Source: CAVPRW01 sp046727435 [NCBI: bacterium]
GTDB taxonomy: Bacteria; Tectomicrobia; Entotheonellia; J063
Assembly: GCA_046727435.1 (NCBI GenBank)
Contig: JBKPCR010000536.1
Coordinates: forward strand, 1-28,866
DNA: 28,866 bases
Reading direction: 5' to 3'
This document shows positions 28,119-28,866 of this stretch, one piece after another (the first letter of the stretch is position 1; each line of letters begins with the position of its first letter). A model generated the notes under the pieces. The model searched no databases and was not told the origin of the DNA. It saw only the letters and a list, made by a program, of their open reading frames with translations. The position numbers and the translations under genes are program-made.

Positions 28119-28866
28119 TTAGCGGTATCGTCCGCGGGCTGCCACATCCCACACCACCTCGAGCATACCATCCCGCACGGCGTGGATATAGTCGTAGAGG
28201 TTAACGCACGTGCCGATGTCCCATGGTGTGAGCCAGATCTTGTCGGCCAGTGCGACCTGGCTGTCGCCCTCATCCTGTAGGCGCAAGCGGCCATGCTCAG
28301 CACTCAATGCTACCACTGTGGCACCGGGCACATCCTGTGCGACCGGTAGACCGGTATCAATCCCGACGGCCTTCTGTCCGGCATCGACGATGACGGTTCC
28401 GGGTTCAGGACGGCTGGTCACGGTGGCCATTACTTTGGCGGCGGGTTTGAACTGCGGACTCGACTGGGCATAGCGTTGATCCATCAACACATAGGTCCCG
28501 GCGAGAACCTCCGTGACACCCGTCATGCTGCCGGCGATCTCGTAATTGTATGTGCCGCCCACGCTGACCATCCGCACGGTGAACCCTGCCTTCTCTATCA
28601 TCTCCCGGCTGTCCAGCGTTTGTTGGATCCACTGCCGTGACTCAGCAGCCAACTTCCCGGGGTCTTCTGTGGGCGTTGGGCCCTCGCGGGTCATGAGTCC
28701 AGCAAATGCCAGATGTGGTGCCTGGCGCACCAATCTGGCCAGATCCAGCACCGGCTGGCCTGGCTCAACTCCACAGCCGTTGCCGTGGGTATGGATGTCC
28801 ACCACCACGTGCAGCGTCACCCCATGTGTGCTGGCGGCATGGGATAGATCCTGGACATTCTGTGGT
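28119..28866 (-). CDS. DSD1/D-threonine aldolase-like PLP enzyme, second copy, 5' end outside window
   Basis: The frame is open to the window edge (last full codon at 28865), so the N-terminal third with the PLP lysine is not visible. The 248 visible residues begin PQNVQDLSHAASTHG and show HVVVDIHTHGNGCG, VSVGGTYNYEIAG, and a C-terminal domain ending VWDVAARGRYR. They align with the 366-residue copy just downstream, so the two are tandem paralogues of moderate divergence. At the family's H-x-C metal site it reads PWDIGTCVN, so the histidine is Asp and the cysteine Gly. The two proteins may form a heterodimer or act on related substrates. It is the first visible gene of the minus-strand cluster. 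Confidence 0.82.
   Translation of the reverse strand, partial: PQNVQDLSHAASTHGVTLHVVVDIHTHGNGCGVEPGQPVLDLARLVRQAPHLAFAGLMTREGPTPTEDPGKLAAESRQWIQQTLDSREMIEKAGFTVRMVSVGGTYNYEIAGSMTGVTEVLAGTYVLMDQRYAQSSPQFKPAAKVMATVTSRPEPGTVIVDAGQKAVGIDTGLPVAQDVPGATVVALSAEHGRLRLQDEGDSQVALADKIWLTPWDIGTCVNLYDYIHAVRDGMLEVVWDVAARGRYR

Overview
The window (about 28.9 kb, moderately GC-rich) comes from a bacterium with a Gram-negative style envelope: a type I alpha-2-macroglobulin/PbpC pair, a Tat-dependent murein peptidase and the yceD-rpmF-plsX-fab order. A thiolase of the SCP2 type, a Mycobacterium-like two-domain NAD synthetase and a run of oxidoreductase and ligase genes typical of large environmental genomes suggest Nitrospirota, Methylomirabilota, Tectomicrobia or a similar lineage. 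No rRNA or tRNA is present, so this placement is an inference of low confidence.

Region 1 (1-2672, + strand): the 3' end of a thiolase, a strong hairpin, then nadE (glutamine-dependent NAD+ synthetase, intact).

Region 2 (2635 to about 10400, - strand): a decaying envelope locus. A thioester-type alpha-2-macroglobulin gene carries four single-base frameshifts and one in-frame stop. The pbpC gene coupled to it through an ATGA overlap carries a frameshift and has lost its whole glycosyltransferase domain, although all transpeptidase motifs survive. A short coding-like remnant with two amber codons lies just upstream.

Region 3 (10472-12898): a small helical protein of unknown function, a Tat-exported YcbK/DUF882 peptidase whose mature N terminus is encoded by a 9-bp tandem repeat, and a stand-alone molybdopterin-binding (CinA N-terminal type) protein on the + strand.

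Region 4 (12963-20331, - strand): a housekeeping lipid and ribosome operon read yceD-rpmF-plsX-fabD-fabG-acpP-fabF-rnc-ftsY. It is preceded by a perfect-consensus sigma-70 promoter (TTGACA, 17 bp, TATAAT). The usual fabH between plsX and fabD is absent; that gap holds a perfect 16-bp palindrome.

Region 5 (20525-28866): an accessory region. On the + strand are a small Trp/Arg-tailed protein and an orphan HyuA-type hydantoinase/oxoprolinase subunit. On the - strand is a likely operon of two tandem D-threonine aldolase/DSD1-like PLP enzymes (the upstream one cut by the window edge), a Rieske protein fused to a ~470-residue His-rich helical domain, an ATP-grasp ligase and an NfuA-type Fe-S carrier. 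These genes look like an uncharacterised amino-acid-related pathway with its own Fe-S supply. This cluster is the best candidate for new biology; the A2M/PbpC decay is the clearest evolutionary event.
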